Shown: positions 25,658-36,834 of the stretch, in pieces
Numbering within the stretch: the first letter of the stretch is position 1
How the letters are laid out: each line of letters opens with the position of its first letter
DNA from: Wylensekiella montiformis
Lineage (GTDB): Bacteria; Bacillota; Negativicutes; Selenomonadales; Selenomonadaceae
Assembly: GCF_009697385.1 (NCBI RefSeq)
Contig: NZ_VUNL01000002.1
Location: 216,946 to 280,945, forward strand
DNA length: 64,000 nucleotides
Direction of reading: 5' to 3'
Program-made: the position numbers and the translations under genes
The notes under the pieces: generated by a model
What the model was told of the DNA's origin: nothing
What the model saw: only the letters and a program-made list of their open reading frames with translations
The model's database searches: none

Positions 25658-26788
25658 TTATAAAATCTGGCGGAGAATACCTCCCGCGATTCGTCCGGCA
25701 ATCACACGAGCGGCATCCGGCCGCCCGCAGGCCAGTGCATGCTGCCGCATCCGCTCCAGACAGCCTCCGCCCAACAGATCGCGAACCGCCGCAGCCAGAC
25801 GCTCACCAGGGTGCAGCCAGACTGCCGCGCCGTTTTTCGTAGCATAAACGGCGTTTTCCGTCTCCGGACCGGGAATGGGATCATGAAGCAGCATGGGAAG
25901 TCCCAGAACAAAGGCTTCGCTGATCGTCAGCGCCCCCGGCTTCGTAATCAGCAGATCCGCTGCCTGCATCAGGCGGTGCGCCTGCTCCGTATACCCCCAG
26001 ACCCGGACCAGATGACGGGATGTCTTGGCAAATCGCTTCGCTTCCGCGAGCAAAGCTTCATTGTGTCCGGCTACGACCAGCAAAGCCAGCCGTTCATGAA
26101 TCGATTCCAGCTCCTGCAGAGTCGGCGCAATCCCGCCCAGCCCCAATCCACCCCCCATCAGCAGCACAGCGGGGCAGCCGTCAGGCAGATCCAGCTCTGC
26201 CCTTACCGCTTCTTTGCCCGGAAGGAAAGCCAGCCGTCCGTCCACGGGAATACCATCTGCATAGAGCGATTGCTCCGAAAAATTCCGGGCAATCATTTCC
26301 TCCCTCATCGCCTCAGTCGCCATAAAATATTGTGTAACACCGGGATACAACCAGATCTGATGCAGCGAATAATCGGTCATGACTACCGCCAGAGGAAGGT
26401 TGCTTTGATGGCGGCGTTTCCATAGGGATACCGCTCCTTCCGGAAAGGGATGCGTACAAATCACTGCATCGGGATGGAAGCGCTCGATCAGCCGCGATAT
26501 AACCGGCAGCATGACCACTGAAAAGGCCTTCTGAACCAGCGATCCGCCGGATGCGCCCCCGGCGATCCGATAGAACACGTCGTACAGGTTAGGGACAAAG
26601 GCCAGCATCTTCAGATAAATCTGCTTCATCAGCCAATGCAGTAGAGAAATCTGGCGCGACATGAAATCCACCGTTACAATTTCAGCCTCCGGCATCTGCT
26701 GCTGAAGTTCCCGTCGGACAGCCTCCGCTGCCTTGATATGACCGGAACCGATGGATGCTGTCAGGATGAGTACCCGCCTCGCTGTCAA
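25658..26788 (-). CDS. MGDG-synthase-type glycosyltransferase (UgtP-like)
   Basis: A 376-residue GT-B glycosyltransferase of family 28. The N-terminal loop ILTASIGSGHIKAAEAV is the diacylglycerol-binding signature of MGDG synthase/UgtP proteins; the C-terminal donor site has LLMGGGLGLGG and TKPGALTISEAFVLGLPML. It probably transfers glucose or galactose to diacylglycerol at the membrane face. The start is TTG at 26788 after GGGAAGGGG; the longer frame has no ribosome site. It pairs with an SDR immediately upstream. Substrate is inferred from family only. Confidence 0.85.
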   Translation of the reverse strand: MTARRVLILTASIGSGHIKAAEAVRRELQQQMPEAEIVTVDFMSRQISLLHWLMKQIYLKMLAFVPNLYDVFYRIAGGASGGSLVQKAFSVVMLPVISRLIERFHPDAVICTHPFPEGAVSLWKRRHQSNLPLAVVMTDYSLHQIWLYPGVTQYFMATEAMREEMIARNFSEQSLYADGIPVDGRLAFLPGKEAVRAELDLPDGCPAVLLMGGGLGLGGIAPTLQELESIHERLALLVVAGHNEALLAEAKRFAKTSRHLVRVWGYTEQAHRLMQAADLLITKPGALTISEAFVLGLPMLLHDPIPGPETENAVYATKNGAAVWLHPGERLAAAVRDLLGGGCLERMRQHALACGRPDAARVIAGRIAGGILRQIL

Positions 26789-26840
26789 TGTCTTTTCCCC
26801 TTCCCGTCTCCTTCTCGTTCTCTGCTTATTGTACCACATT

Positions 26841-27599
26841 TCATGCGGTCAGGCCACCGTCCACGCCCCAGACCGCTCCGGTAACAAAAGAGGCCTGCGG
26901 CGATGCGAGAAACAGAATCAGGGCGGCCGCTTCTTCCGGCGTACCGATGCGTCCCAGCGGATAAACCGAGCTCATTTCCTTCAATCCCTGTTCGCGATCC
27001 GGCAGCTCATCCAACTGCTTTTGGGTCAGCGGCGTCATGATATCGCCGGGAGCAACCGCATTGACCCGCACGCCGAAGCCGGCCAATTCCAGAGCAAGAG
27101 CCCTCGTAAACAAAACGACCGCCCCCTTGCTTGCACAGTATGCCGTACAATAATAATTCCCCTGTACACCGGCATCCGAAGCCACATTGACGATATTGCC
27201 CCTTGAAGCCTTCAGAAGAGGAACGGCTGCCTGACACAGCAGATAGGTCCCTTTAAAATTCGTATCCATCACCGCATCGAGATGTTCTTCCGAAGTATTT
27301 TCGATCGACTCCTCCCAATAAATTCCGGCGGAATTGACCAGTACATCCAGGCGGCCGAACGACCGGCTGACCGCCTGAACGGCTTCCCGGCATTGCTCTG
27401 CCGATCGTACGTCTGCCGATACAAACTGAGCGCGGTCCCCGGCAGACAATTCCGCCAGCGCGGCACAGCCGCGCTTTTCCGATCGTCCGGCCAGGACAAC
27501 GCATGCTCCATTGGCCAGAAAACCTTTCGCCGCAGCCAGACCGATACCGGAAGTTCCGCCTGAGATCAAAACAACCTGCCCGCTTTTTTTCTGACTCAT
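26841..27599 (-). CDS. short-chain dehydrogenase/reductase
   Basis: A 252-residue classical SDR. ISGGTSGIGLAAA (residues 12-24), NSAG near 88, a catalytic Ser in the VASDAG stretch and YCASK, and C-terminal TGAVWGVDGGLTA. The first Gly-rich motif is SGGTSGIG. Substrate cannot be read. It stands upstream of the glycosyltransferase with a gap of about 50 bases, so the two may be cotranscribed. It is not FabG: the fab operon has its own. Confidence 0.85.
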   Translation of the reverse strand: MSQKKSGQVVLISGGTSGIGLAAAKGFLANGACVVLAGRSEKRGCAALAELSAGDRAQFVSADVRSAEQCREAVQAVSRSFGRLDVLVNSAGIYWEESIENTSEEHLDAVMDTNFKGTYLLCQAAVPLLKASRGNIVNVASDAGVQGNYYCTAYCASKGAVVLFTRALALELAGFGVRVNAVAPGDIMTPLTQKQLDELPDREQGLKEMSSVYPLGRIGTPEEAAALILFLASPQASFVTGAVWGVDGGLTA

Positions 27600-27627
27600 T
27601 TCTCCCTCGCTTTCCCGCTACAGATTC

Positions 27628-27655
27628 AAAAACCGGGTTCCCGCAGGAACCCGGT
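27628..27655 (-). terminator. terminator after hup
   Basis: Minus-strand stem ACCGGGTTCC / GGAACCCGGT, four-base loop, then TTTTTG. The SDR start is only 29 bases away, so the SDR may depend on read-through. Confidence 0.8.
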
Positions 27656-27676
27656 ACAACAGTGCAATATCCTGAA

Positions 27677-27952
27677 TTATTTGTTCACGGCATCCTTCAA
27701 TGCCTTTCCCGCCTTGAACGACGGACTGGACGATGCCGGAATCTCGATATCCTGTCCGGTACGCGGATTGCGCCCCTTACGAGCCGCACGTTTCTTCACT
27801 TCAAACGTGCCAAACCCGATCAGCTGAACCTTCTCTCCGCCAGCCAGCGCCTGCTGAACACAGTCAAACAGCGCGTTTACTGCCTTTTCCGCATCCTTTT
27901 TTGTCAAGCCGGCTTTTTCCGCCACTCCAGCTACCAATTCTGTTTTATTCAC
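27677..27952 (-). CDS. hup: DNA-binding protein HU
   Basis: A 91-residue nucleoid protein that bends DNA non-specifically. [16 protein letters not shown] at the start, [21 protein letters not shown] (the DNA-inserting beta arm with Pro) and [11 protein letters not shown] at the end. GTG start at 27952 after AAGGAGGCTGCGATT. Probably single-gene, with its own promoter. In Bacillus a different set of genes (yabO-yabP-yabQ) follows yabN here. Confidence 0.96.
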   Translation of the reverse strand: MNKTELVAGVAEKAGLTKKDAEKAVNALFDCVQQALAGGEKVQLIGFGTFEVKKRAARKGRNPRTGQDIEIPASSSPSFKAGKALKDAVNK

Positions 27953-28029
27953 AATCGCAGCCTCCTTAAAGGTGTCCTCATTCCCGGCAGCTTATCTGTC
28001 ACATTCGTACCGTCCTGCCGCTATAACAG

Positions 28030-28058
28030 AATTTATCAGAAAACCCTGAAAAAATCAA
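28030..28058 (-). promoter_or_regulatory. probable promoter of hup
   Basis: TTGATT (28058-28053), 17-base spacer, TAAATT (28035-28030) on the minus strand, in a short AT-rich gap. Confidence 0.4.
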
Positions 28059-28096
28059 GAGGTTTCACGAAAAAACACGAATTGCTATACCGGACC

Positions 28097-28780
28097 TTAT
28101 TCTTCTTTCGTCTCAGCACGAAGAAACAAACTGGTCAGGTGATCGATGTCCGGCTGGCGGTCCAGCTCAAAGAGCGGAATCGTCCGGATGGATTCATCCG
28201 GCAGCGCCAGATTATGCACATAGGTAACCTCGTACTCATCCGGATACCATTCCATCAGCATCAGCTTCGTATCCGAAGCGATCTGACGGTTATAAATCTG
28301 TGTGACCACAAGAGATTGGACGGGGCGCTCCCGAAAGCGTCCAACATCCCCCGCATCAAGAATTGTCAAACCGGAAATCGGATCCACGCCCAGCCGCGTA
28401 TACAGAACCTCCACAAAACTCATTCCCGGAAGGATATTCACCGTCACTCCTGAACCGACAGACAACCGGCGAAGCAGAACGACTGTGCGTTCGGCAACCA
28501 GCGGACTGCCGGGCACCGCGTAGACCAGACTTCCTTCCTGTCTGGCGCGCCGGATCAGATCCTCCGCTACCGCCCGGTACAGCGATTCAAAATCCTCCGC
28601 ATGTTCATAAAATCCGTCGTATGTCGTATAGGTGATGCCAGCCTGATCCAGCGCGGCGGCCGTCGGATGAATGCGTGTCCGGAGGATCAGATGCTCTGCC
28701 TGCTCCATGAGCGCCCAGCTTTCTCTGGTGATCAGGCCGGGGCGTCCCGGCCCCAGCCCTGCTACTGTTATCGTTGCCAT
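28097..28780 (-). CDS. yabN: tetrapyrrole-methylase-type domain protein (YabN N-terminal half)
   Basis: A 227-residue SAM-dependent methylase fold. Marks are VAGLGPGRPGLITRES at the start, LRTRIHPTAAAL, YDGFYEHAEDFE, VYAVPGSPLVAERTV and LPGMSFVEVLYTRLGVDP. In Bacillus and many Firmicutes this domain is fused to a MazG NTP pyrophosphohydrolase (about 480 residues). Here the frame stops after the methylase domain and no MazG domain follows. It is 12 bases downstream of mfd. The role of this domain is not known even in YabN. Confidence 0.82.
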   Translation of the reverse strand: MATITVAGLGPGRPGLITRESWALMEQAEHLILRTRIHPTAAALDQAGITYTTYDGFYEHAEDFESLYRAVAEDLIRRARQEGSLVYAVPGSPLVAERTVVLLRRLSVGSGVTVNILPGMSFVEVLYTRLGVDPISGLTILDAGDVGRFRERPVQSLVVTQIYNRQIASDTKLMLMEWYPDEYEVTYVHNLALPDESIRTIPLFELDRQPDIDHLTSLFLRAETKEE

Positions 28781-28792
28781 ACTATCATCCTC

Positions 28793-31700
28793 TCATTGAC
28801 TTCCTGCAGCAGCGCTCTGCTCCTCTCCTGCCGCGGCCATAAGCAAACGCGTAACGAAGTTCGTGACATTCTGCCGGTATCTATCCTGTAGAACAAAACG
28901 AAATCCGTTTTTCCCGGCAATCGGCTTCATCATCCGGCCGAACATCTGGTCCAACGCGATCATTCCCCGGATTGGAAGCTTATGATCCGGAAGCAGATAC
29001 AAATCGATCGCCTTGGGCAGCTGGACAATGGAGCGGATCCCCAAGGAACGGGCATAGTTCCGGATCCTGGCCACCTCCAGCAGATGAAGCACCGGCTTGG
29101 TCGGATCACCAAACCGGTCGATCAGCTCATCCAGCAAATTTCGCAGTTCCTCATTCGTCCGTATGGCAGCAATGCGCTGATAGATTTCAATCTTATGCAT
29201 GCCATCCGCAATATACCCGCCGTCTAGATAGGCCTCAACCTGCAGATCGATCACCGGATCCGGCTGCTCGGTCTGAATTTCCTCCGTCCTGCCGTGCTGC
29301 AGCTTCTCTACCGCTTCTTCCAACAGCTTGCAGTACATCTCAAAGCCGACGCTGGCGATATGTCCATGCTGCTGCGCGCCAAGCAGATTGCCCGCTCCGC
29401 GAATCTCAAGATCGCGCATGGCAATCTTGAATCCTGCGCCGAGTTCGGCAAACTCCTTCATCGCCTGCAGACGCTTCTCGGCAGTTTCCGTCAGGATCCG
29501 GTCTGCCTGATAAACGAAATAAGCAAAGGCCATGTGATGGGAACGCCCCACACGCCCCCGCATCTGATAAAGCTGCGACAAGCCGAAATGATCGGCATTA
29601 TAGACAATAATCGTGTTGGCATTGGCCACATCCAGACCATTTTCTACGATGCTGGTAGCCAGGAGAATATCATAATCCCCCTCGTAAAAATCCATCATAA
29701 CACGCTCCAGCAGGTCCTCCGGCATCTGTCCATGCGCAGTCTGTATCCGCGCCTCCGGCACAAGCTGCTGAAGATGATCCCGCATGCGGCTGATGGTATC
29801 CACGCGGTTGTATACAAAGTAAATCTGCCCGCCCCGCTTCATCTCTCGCTTAATCGCATTGGCAAGAATGGTGTCATTATTTTCCACGACATACGTCTGC
29901 ACAGGGAAACGCTCCGCCGGCGGAGTCTCGATGATACTCATATCGCGCGCACCGACCAGCGACATATGCAGAGTCCGCGGGATCGGCGTAGCCGACAATG
30001 TCAGCACATCGATCCCCGCGGCCAGACTGCGAATCTTATCCTTCTGTTTGACGCCAAACCGCTGTTCCTCATCGACAATGAGCAGTCCCAGATCCTTGAA
30101 CTGCACCTTTTTCTGATTCAGAATCGCGTGCGTACCGATAAGGATATCGACCTTCCCTTCCTTTACGCGCTCCAGAGTAACCTTCTGTTCCTGTGCCGTG
30201 CGGAAGCGGCAGATCACATCGACAACCGGCGCAAAATCCATAAAACGCGCGCTGAACGTCTGGAAATGCTGCTGAGCCAGCACGGTTGTCGGAACCAGCA
30301 CAGCCACCTGCTTGCCGTCCATCACCGCCTTGTATGCCGCCCGGATGGCCACTTCCGTCTTGCCGAAGCCAACATCGCCGCAAAGCAGACGGTCCATCGG
30401 CTTTTCCTTTTCCATATCGGCCTTGATCTCACGGATAGCGCGAAGCTGATCTTCTGTTTCCTGATAGGGAAAAGCCTCTTCAAATTCCCGCTGCGTGCTG
30501 TCGTCAGGAGAAAACGCAAAGCCCTTGGCCTGACGACGCTTTGCATAGATTTCGATGAGTTTTTTTGCTATATCCTCAACCGATCTTCTGGCGCGGGCCT
30601 TCGCCTTGATCCACTCCGTGCCGCCCATGCGATGCAGGCGGGGGACATCTCCTTCCGCACCGATATATTTCTGCAGCAGACCTACCTGATCGGTGGGCAC
30701 GAACAGTTTATCGTCTCCGCCGTATTTAATATGCAGATAATCCTTATGGAGGCCGCCCACTTCCAGCGTCTCCACACCCAGATATTTGCCGATGCCATGA
30801 TTGACATGCACCACATAATCGCCCGGCTTGATCTCGCGAAAATGGGATATCTTCTCTCCAGATGCCGGTGCATGCACAGTCCGGCGTTTCTGGCGGCCGA
30901 AGATATCTTTTTCCGTAACCACAACGAGCCGCGCCGAAGCCATCTCAAATCCGCCGGAAAGCACCCCCTCCTGAATATTGATCAAATCCTCCCGCAGCGC
31001 ATCGTCTGCGGCGATGACCGCCGAAGGTATGCGGCGCCGTGCCAAAAGCTCACGCATCGAATCCGCTTTACTCCGGTCACCGAGCAGGAGCAGGGTACGC
31101 TGCTTCTGAGACAGCCAGCGGCCTGTCTCATTTTCCAGCAGATCCATCTGCCGCTGAAAGGGCGTCATGTTCGTCACCGTAAAACTGAGCGTCTGCTCCG
31201 GCTCAGCCCCGTGCACCTGCTGAAGCATCAGCGCCGAATAAAACACGCGGTTCCCGCGGGCCGCTTCCAGCAGATTCTCCCAGCTGAATACCTGTGCGCG
31301 GATATCCGGATTTTCCCGGATCATCGTCCGAAGCTGCTCACGGATGCGCATCGGTTCATCGAACAAAACCGCGCCACTGTGATCCAGATACGTCAGAAAA
31401 AGCTCCGGTCTCCCGCTGTCATCCGTCTGGGCCAGAGGAAGTACCGAGGTACTGCTGATATTGCGGGTCGAACGCTTTGTGGCCAGATCGAACTCGCGCA
31501 GAGAATCGACTTCCTCATCAAAAAACTCAATACGCACCGGCGACATGCTGTTGATCGCAAAAATATCCACAATCCCGCCGCGTGCGCTGAACTGGCCGAC
31601 GCGCTCCACTTCGTCCGCATGCTCATAGCCCAGATGAACCAGCTGATGAATCAGCTGCTCGCGCGGAAGCTGCTGGCCGATGCGCACCGCCAGACTGAGG

Positions 31701-32110
31701 CGCTCAAATTCCTGACGGCTCATCCCCTTCTGTACCGCTGCGGCAGAGGATGCCAGAACGATAACCGGTTCCCTCCGCATCAGATGTCCCAGGACATTCA
31801 TGCGGCGCGCTGAACGTTCCATGCTCCTGGCCTCGGCCTGGACCCCGGCCGGATCAAGCTCCGGCAGTTCCATGACCGTCCGATCCGGCAGCAAAACCTC
31901 CAGATCTTCCTTCCACTCCCTGGCCGCGTCACGGCTGTGAACCAGTATGACCACCGGCTGCGGATATTTGCAAAAGCAGGAAGCAAACGCCACATGCTTG
32001 GCCGGACCGCTCAGCCCGTAGACCAGCGTCTCCGCGGGCGCACCGCCAAAACACTCCTGCAGTTTCCGCACGGCTGTATCCTGCTGCATCGCAGCAAATA
32101 AAGAATTCAT
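28793..32110 (-). CDS. mfd: transcription-repair coupling factor
   Basis: A 1105-residue translocase that removes RNA polymerase stalled at DNA damage and recruits UvrA. From the N-terminus: UvrB-like region (VGQFSARGGIVDIF), the RNA-polymerase-interacting domain (HVNHGIGKYLG), the superfamily 2 helicase domain with CGDVGFGKTEVA, DEEQRFG and LSATPIPRTL, the TRG motif area and a C-terminal domain. Start ATG at 32110 after GAGGTGTG. Length is typical. A Cys-rich gene lies 134 bases upstream. Confidence 0.97.
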   Translation of the reverse strand: MNSLFAAMQQDTAVRKLQECFGGAPAETLVYGLSGPAKHVAFASCFCKYPQPVVILVHSRDAAREWKEDLEVLLPDRTVMELPELDPAGVQAEARSMERSARRMNVLGHLMRREPVIVLASSAAAVQKGMSRQEFERLSLAVRIGQQLPREQLIHQLVHLGYEHADEVERVGQFSARGGIVDIFAINSMSPVRIEFFDEEVDSLREFDLATKRSTRNISSTSVLPLAQTDDSGRPELFLTYLDHSGAVLFDEPMRIREQLRTMIRENPDIRAQVFSWENLLEAARGNRVFYSALMLQQVHGAEPEQTLSFTVTNMTPFQRQMDLLENETGRWLSQKQRTLLLLGDRSKADSMRELLARRRIPSAVIAADDALREDLINIQEGVLSGGFEMASARLVVVTEKDIFGRQKRRTVHAPASGEKISHFREIKPGDYVVHVNHGIGKYLGVETLEVGGLHKDYLHIKYGGDDKLFVPTDQVGLLQKYIGAEGDVPRLHRMGGTEWIKAKARARRSVEDIAKKLIEIYAKRRQAKGFAFSPDDSTQREFEEAFPYQETEDQLRAIREIKADMEKEKPMDRLLCGDVGFGKTEVAIRAAYKAVMDGKQVAVLVPTTVLAQQHFQTFSARFMDFAPVVDVICRFRTAQEQKVTLERVKEGKVDILIGTHAILNQKKVQFKDLGLLIVDEEQRFGVKQKDKIRSLAAGIDVLTLSATPIPRTLHMSLVGARDMSIIETPPAERFPVQTYVVENNDTILANAIKREMKRGGQIYFVYNRVDTISRMRDHLQQLVPEARIQTAHGQMPEDLLERVMMDFYEGDYDILLATSIVENGLDVANANTIIVYNADHFGLSQLYQMRGRVGRSHHMAFAYFVYQADRILTETAEKRLQAMKEFAELGAGFKIAMRDLEIRGAGNLLGAQQHGHIASVGFEMYCKLLEEAVEKLQHGRTEEIQTEQPDPVIDLQVEAYLDGGYIADGMHKIEIYQRIAAIRTNEELRNLLDELIDRFGDPTKPVLHLLEVARIRNYARSLGIRSIVQLPKAIDLYLLPDHKLPIRGMIALDQMFGRMMKPIAGKNGFRFVLQDRYRQNVTNFVTRLLMAAAGEEQSAAAGSQ

Positions 32111-32244
32111 CCTCACACCTCTGTTATTCCGGATTCTCGCCGCAGGCCTTTTGACTTCTTGCCGTTACGCGAAAATGGGACTGCCGGCGGACAGCACCAC
32201 CGATAGTCCCTCAAAAGGCTTGTGCGATATAAATTATGATAGCC

Positions 32245-32883
32245 CTATTTTCCCTTTACGTCAAGCAGAGATCGCTGCGATTTCCAAATGAATGCAGCAG
32301 CCATACCGGGGCGCAGACACCTCAGATCCGCAGAGGTGCGGGCTGGAAGAACGCAAACGCTGCCGCAGGCGAGACACTCCAGCAAAATAACCTCGCCGAT
32401 AACGGACGCCGTGATCTGCGTACTGCCACAGGAACAGGCCAGTTCGCCGCTGTCCGCCATATCATGCACCCGGTTCAATGCCTCCAGCATGGTTTGCTGG
32501 CGCTCAGGAAAATCCTCCCCCTCGCTGGGATGAAGCGCATCATACTCCGCCGCATTGAAATCCAGAAATTCCGCAATGTTCTGCCATCGGCCGATATAGC
32601 CAAGTTCAAAATGATCCTCTGCGCAGTACAGCTTTTCAAACGACAGATGACGGAGCTGATTCCAGCTGAACTGCTGACGGTTGCTGCTGCCGCATATCCC
32701 GCAGCGGATATCCAGCGCCAATCCCCGGTGCGGACGAAGCGCAGCCTCTCCCATCGTATGTCCGCAGCTCCCGCAGACCAAAGGAACGCCGACATGCCCG
32801 CTGAAGAGAGGAATGTCCTGCAGGTGGATCCGGCCGCATCGCTGGCAATAAAACGCCACAGAACAGGCCGTATCGATCAGCAT
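32245..32883 (-). CDS. cysteine-rich protein of unknown function
   Basis: About 212 residues. Four Cys pairs are seen: CQRCG near residue 13, CGSCG, CGICG, and later SCGST...CLACGS, which look like zinc ribbons. The middle is acidic and mostly helical (NAAEYDALHPSEGEDFPERQQ). No membrane segment or signal. Start ATG at 32883, seven bases after GGAGGG. It lies 134 bases upstream of mfd and downstream of the pyrG terminator. I do not recognise the family beyond the ribbons. Confidence 0.68.
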   Translation of the reverse strand: MLIDTACSVAFYCQRCGRIHLQDIPLFSGHVGVPLVCGSCGHTMGEAALRPHRGLALDIRCGICGSSNRQQFSWNQLRHLSFEKLYCAEDHFELGYIGRWQNIAEFLDFNAAEYDALHPSEGEDFPERQQTMLEALNRVHDMADSGELACSCGSTQITASVIGEVILLECLACGSVCVLPARTSADLRCLRPGMAAAFIWKSQRSLLDVKGK

Positions 32884-33006
32884 TATCATTCCCTCCTCTC
32901 CATCGTCTCCGAGACACATCCCCGTTTTCCCCTGTCATAATTCGCCGCACAGCGGGAAAACTCCTCCCATGGGAAAAAGTTTTCCGCAAAACGCCGCTTC
33001 CTGAAT

Positions 33007-33044
33007 ACAAAAATCCGGACAAGACATGTCCTGCCTTGTCCGGA
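33007..33044 (-). terminator. terminator after pyrG
   Basis: Perfect 10-bp stem TCCGGACAAG / CTTGTCCGGA with an 11-base loop and a five-T tail on the minus strand. Confidence 0.88.
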
Positions 33045-33081
33045 CCATCGCAATCCGATACCGAACCGCCTTTTCTGCTCC

Positions 33082-34734
<1,653 letters not shown>

Positions 34735-34781
34735 CTATTCTATCCGTTTTGATAAAGTCTGTCAAGAACGGGTACGGTCTG

Positions 34782-35111
34782 TTATTCCTGGATGCTCTCC
34801 AGTTTTTTCTGGCGGTTATTGATGGCTTTGTTCGCTGCCTTGGACTTGACAGAGCCGGACCGGCTGCTGTGGCGGCGAACCTCAGGCGGATTCCATTCCG
34901 TAAGGCCCCACTGCCCATCTCCCTCATAATGGAAACGGCTGTCCATATTGATGAGGGTGTATACCTCAGAAATCGCCGCGGACAAAGACTGAACCGGCTT
35001 GTGCTTCTTCTCGATCACTTCGAGCACCAAATCCTTGTAGTATATCGCCTGTCCTTTCTGACTGAGAATATAAGAAGCAATATCTACTTCCGAGCTATTT
35101 ACGAAATCCAT
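34782..35111 (-). CDS. rpoE: RNA polymerase delta subunit
   Basis: A 109-residue protein of the HARE-HTH type. The N-terminal winged-helix domain is seen (SSEVDIASYILSQKGQAIYY... DSRFHYEGDGQWGL). It is short: the usual long acidic tail is replaced by a 35-residue basic, Ser/Lys/Arg-rich tail. The acidic tail of Bacillus delta lowers RNA binding, so this protein may behave differently. ATG at 35111, nine bases after GGAG. Order argS-rpoE-pyrG is as in Bacillus. Confidence 0.85.
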   Translation of the reverse strand: MDFVNSSEVDIASYILSQKGQAIYYKDLVLEVIEKKHKPVQSLSAAISEVYTLINMDSRFHYEGDGQWGLTEWNPPEVRRHSSRSGSVKSKAANKAINNRQKKLESIQE

Positions 35112-35159
35112 AGTCATGGTCTCCTTCCAAAATGAACCGGATCGATCCCGGGGTTGTAT

Positions 35160-36815
35160 TTACATATGCTCCGGCGCAGAAACGCCAAGGATGCCAAGAG
35201 AGCGGCGAATGACCCGCGCGGTAACCGTTACCAGTGCCAGACGGGCCTCTGCCAGCTCTGGCGCAACGCCCATGATCCGGCACTTATTATAAAAGCTGTG
35301 GAACAGGCTGGCCAGATCATAGCTGTAGCGCGCAATGCGCTGCGGTGCATAGTCAGCGGCGGCTTTTTCCACCTCGTCCGGGTACTCCTCGATCTTCTTG
35401 ATCAGCGCGATCTCCGAAGCATCCGTCAGCATACTGAGCTCCGGATCCTCACTGAGATGCAGCCCCGTCTCTTCCGCCTGACGGAAAATGCTGCAGATAC
35501 GGGCATGTGCATACTGGATATAATAAACCGGATTGTCGTTGGACTTCTTCTTCGCCAGATCCAGATCAAAATCCAGCTGACTGTCCAGCGAACGCATGAG
35601 GAAGAAATATCTGGCCGCATCGGTTCCGACCTCTTCCATGAGCTCATTGAGCGTGACACTTTGTCCGGTCCGCTTGCTCATCTTGACCAGCTCGCCGCCG
35701 CGGTACAGTGCCACCATCTGCAGAAGCAGAACCGTCAGCTTTTCAGGATCATGCCCCAGCGCCTTCATCGCAGCCTTTACGCGGCAGACATAACCATGGT
35801 GATCCGCCCCCCATATGTTAATCAGGCGGTCAAATCCACGTTCAAATTTATTATGATGATAAGCGATATCGGCCGCCAGATAAGTAGGCACGCCATTGTC
35901 GCGGATTACCACGCGGTCCTTATCATCGCCATAGGCCGTCGAACGAAGCCAGAGCGCCCCGTCCTTTTCGTAGATATTCCCGTTGTCCTGCAGAATCTTC
36001 ACCGCCGCCCGAACGGCATCCGGATGAAGCGTCCTCTCGCTGAACCAGTGGTCAAACGTCACATGGAAGGCCTCCAAATCTTCCCGGAGTGCCGCCAACT
36101 TTTCCACGTAGGCCAGATCCTTGAAAATCGTCAGGCGCTCTTCCTCGTCCATATCGAGATATTTATCGCCTTCCTTATCGATAATGCGCTGAGCCGTATC
36201 AATGATATCCTGTCCATGATAACCATCCTCAGGGAACTCCGTTTCACGGCCTAAAAGCTCCAGATATCTAGCATTGACCGACCGGGCCAGATTGTTCATC
36301 TGATTGCCGGCATCATTGATATAATACTCGCTCTCCACCGGATAGCCAGCGGCCCGCAGGAGGTTCACCAGCGCAGAGCCTGCAGCGGCACCGCGTCCAT
36401 GTCCGACATGAAGCGGCCCCGTCGGATTCGCACTGACATACTCGACCTGAATCTTCGGCGCGTCCTTCTGCGGCAGCTGTCCGAACGAATCGCCGGCAGC
36501 AAAAATCCGCCGGAACGAATCATAAAGGACATCCCCCTTCAGATAAAAATTCAGGAAGCCGGGCCCCGCAACCTGCGTATGATCCAGCCATGCGCCATCG
36601 ATGCGCTTGGACAGTTCTTCCGCTATCTGGCGCGGATTCCGATGAAACACGCGCGCCGACTGCATGGCAAAGTTCGTAGCAAAATCACCGAATTCTTTCT
36701 GCGGCGGCACTTCAAGAATAATCGTCGGCAGCTCGCCTTCCGGGAATGCACCATCCGCGATGGCATCCCGCGCCGCCTGCTCAATCGCGGCGGAAAGTGT
36801 TTCTTTGATATCCAA
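35160..36815 (-). CDS. argS: arginyl-tRNA synthetase
   Basis: A 551-residue class I synthetase. The Add1 N-terminal domain is followed by HVGHGRGAAAGSALVNLL (HIGH-type), ADIAYHHNKFERGFD, MSKRTGQSVTL (KMSKS-type) and the DALR anticodon domain. Start is TTG at 36815 after GGGGGAG; the 99 extra codons of the open frame upstream overlap the DUF1934 gene and are rejected. No T-box leader is visible upstream. Confidence 0.96.
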   Translation of the reverse strand: MDIKETLSAAIEQAARDAIADGAFPEGELPTIILEVPPQKEFGDFATNFAMQSARVFHRNPRQIAEELSKRIDGAWLDHTQVAGPGFLNFYLKGDVLYDSFRRIFAAGDSFGQLPQKDAPKIQVEYVSANPTGPLHVGHGRGAAAGSALVNLLRAAGYPVESEYYINDAGNQMNNLARSVNARYLELLGRETEFPEDGYHGQDIIDTAQRIIDKEGDKYLDMDEEERLTIFKDLAYVEKLAALREDLEAFHVTFDHWFSERTLHPDAVRAAVKILQDNGNIYEKDGALWLRSTAYGDDKDRVVIRDNGVPTYLAADIAYHHNKFERGFDRLINIWGADHHGYVCRVKAAMKALGHDPEKLTVLLLQMVALYRGGELVKMSKRTGQSVTLNELMEEVGTDAARYFFLMRSLDSQLDFDLDLAKKKSNDNPVYYIQYAHARICSIFRQAEETGLHLSEDPELSMLTDASEIALIKKIEEYPDEVEKAAADYAPQRIARYSYDLASLFHSFYNKCRIMGVAPELAEARLALVTVTARVIRRSLGILGVSAPEHM

Positions 36816-36834
36816 TGTTCTCCCCCTGATTCCA

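Noticed and set aside
29294..31813. An 839-codon open frame on the plus strand
   Set aside because: It is fully antisense to mfd, which has all expected motifs. Its composition (many His, Arg, Leu, Gln) is typical for the opposite strand of GC-rich coding DNA.
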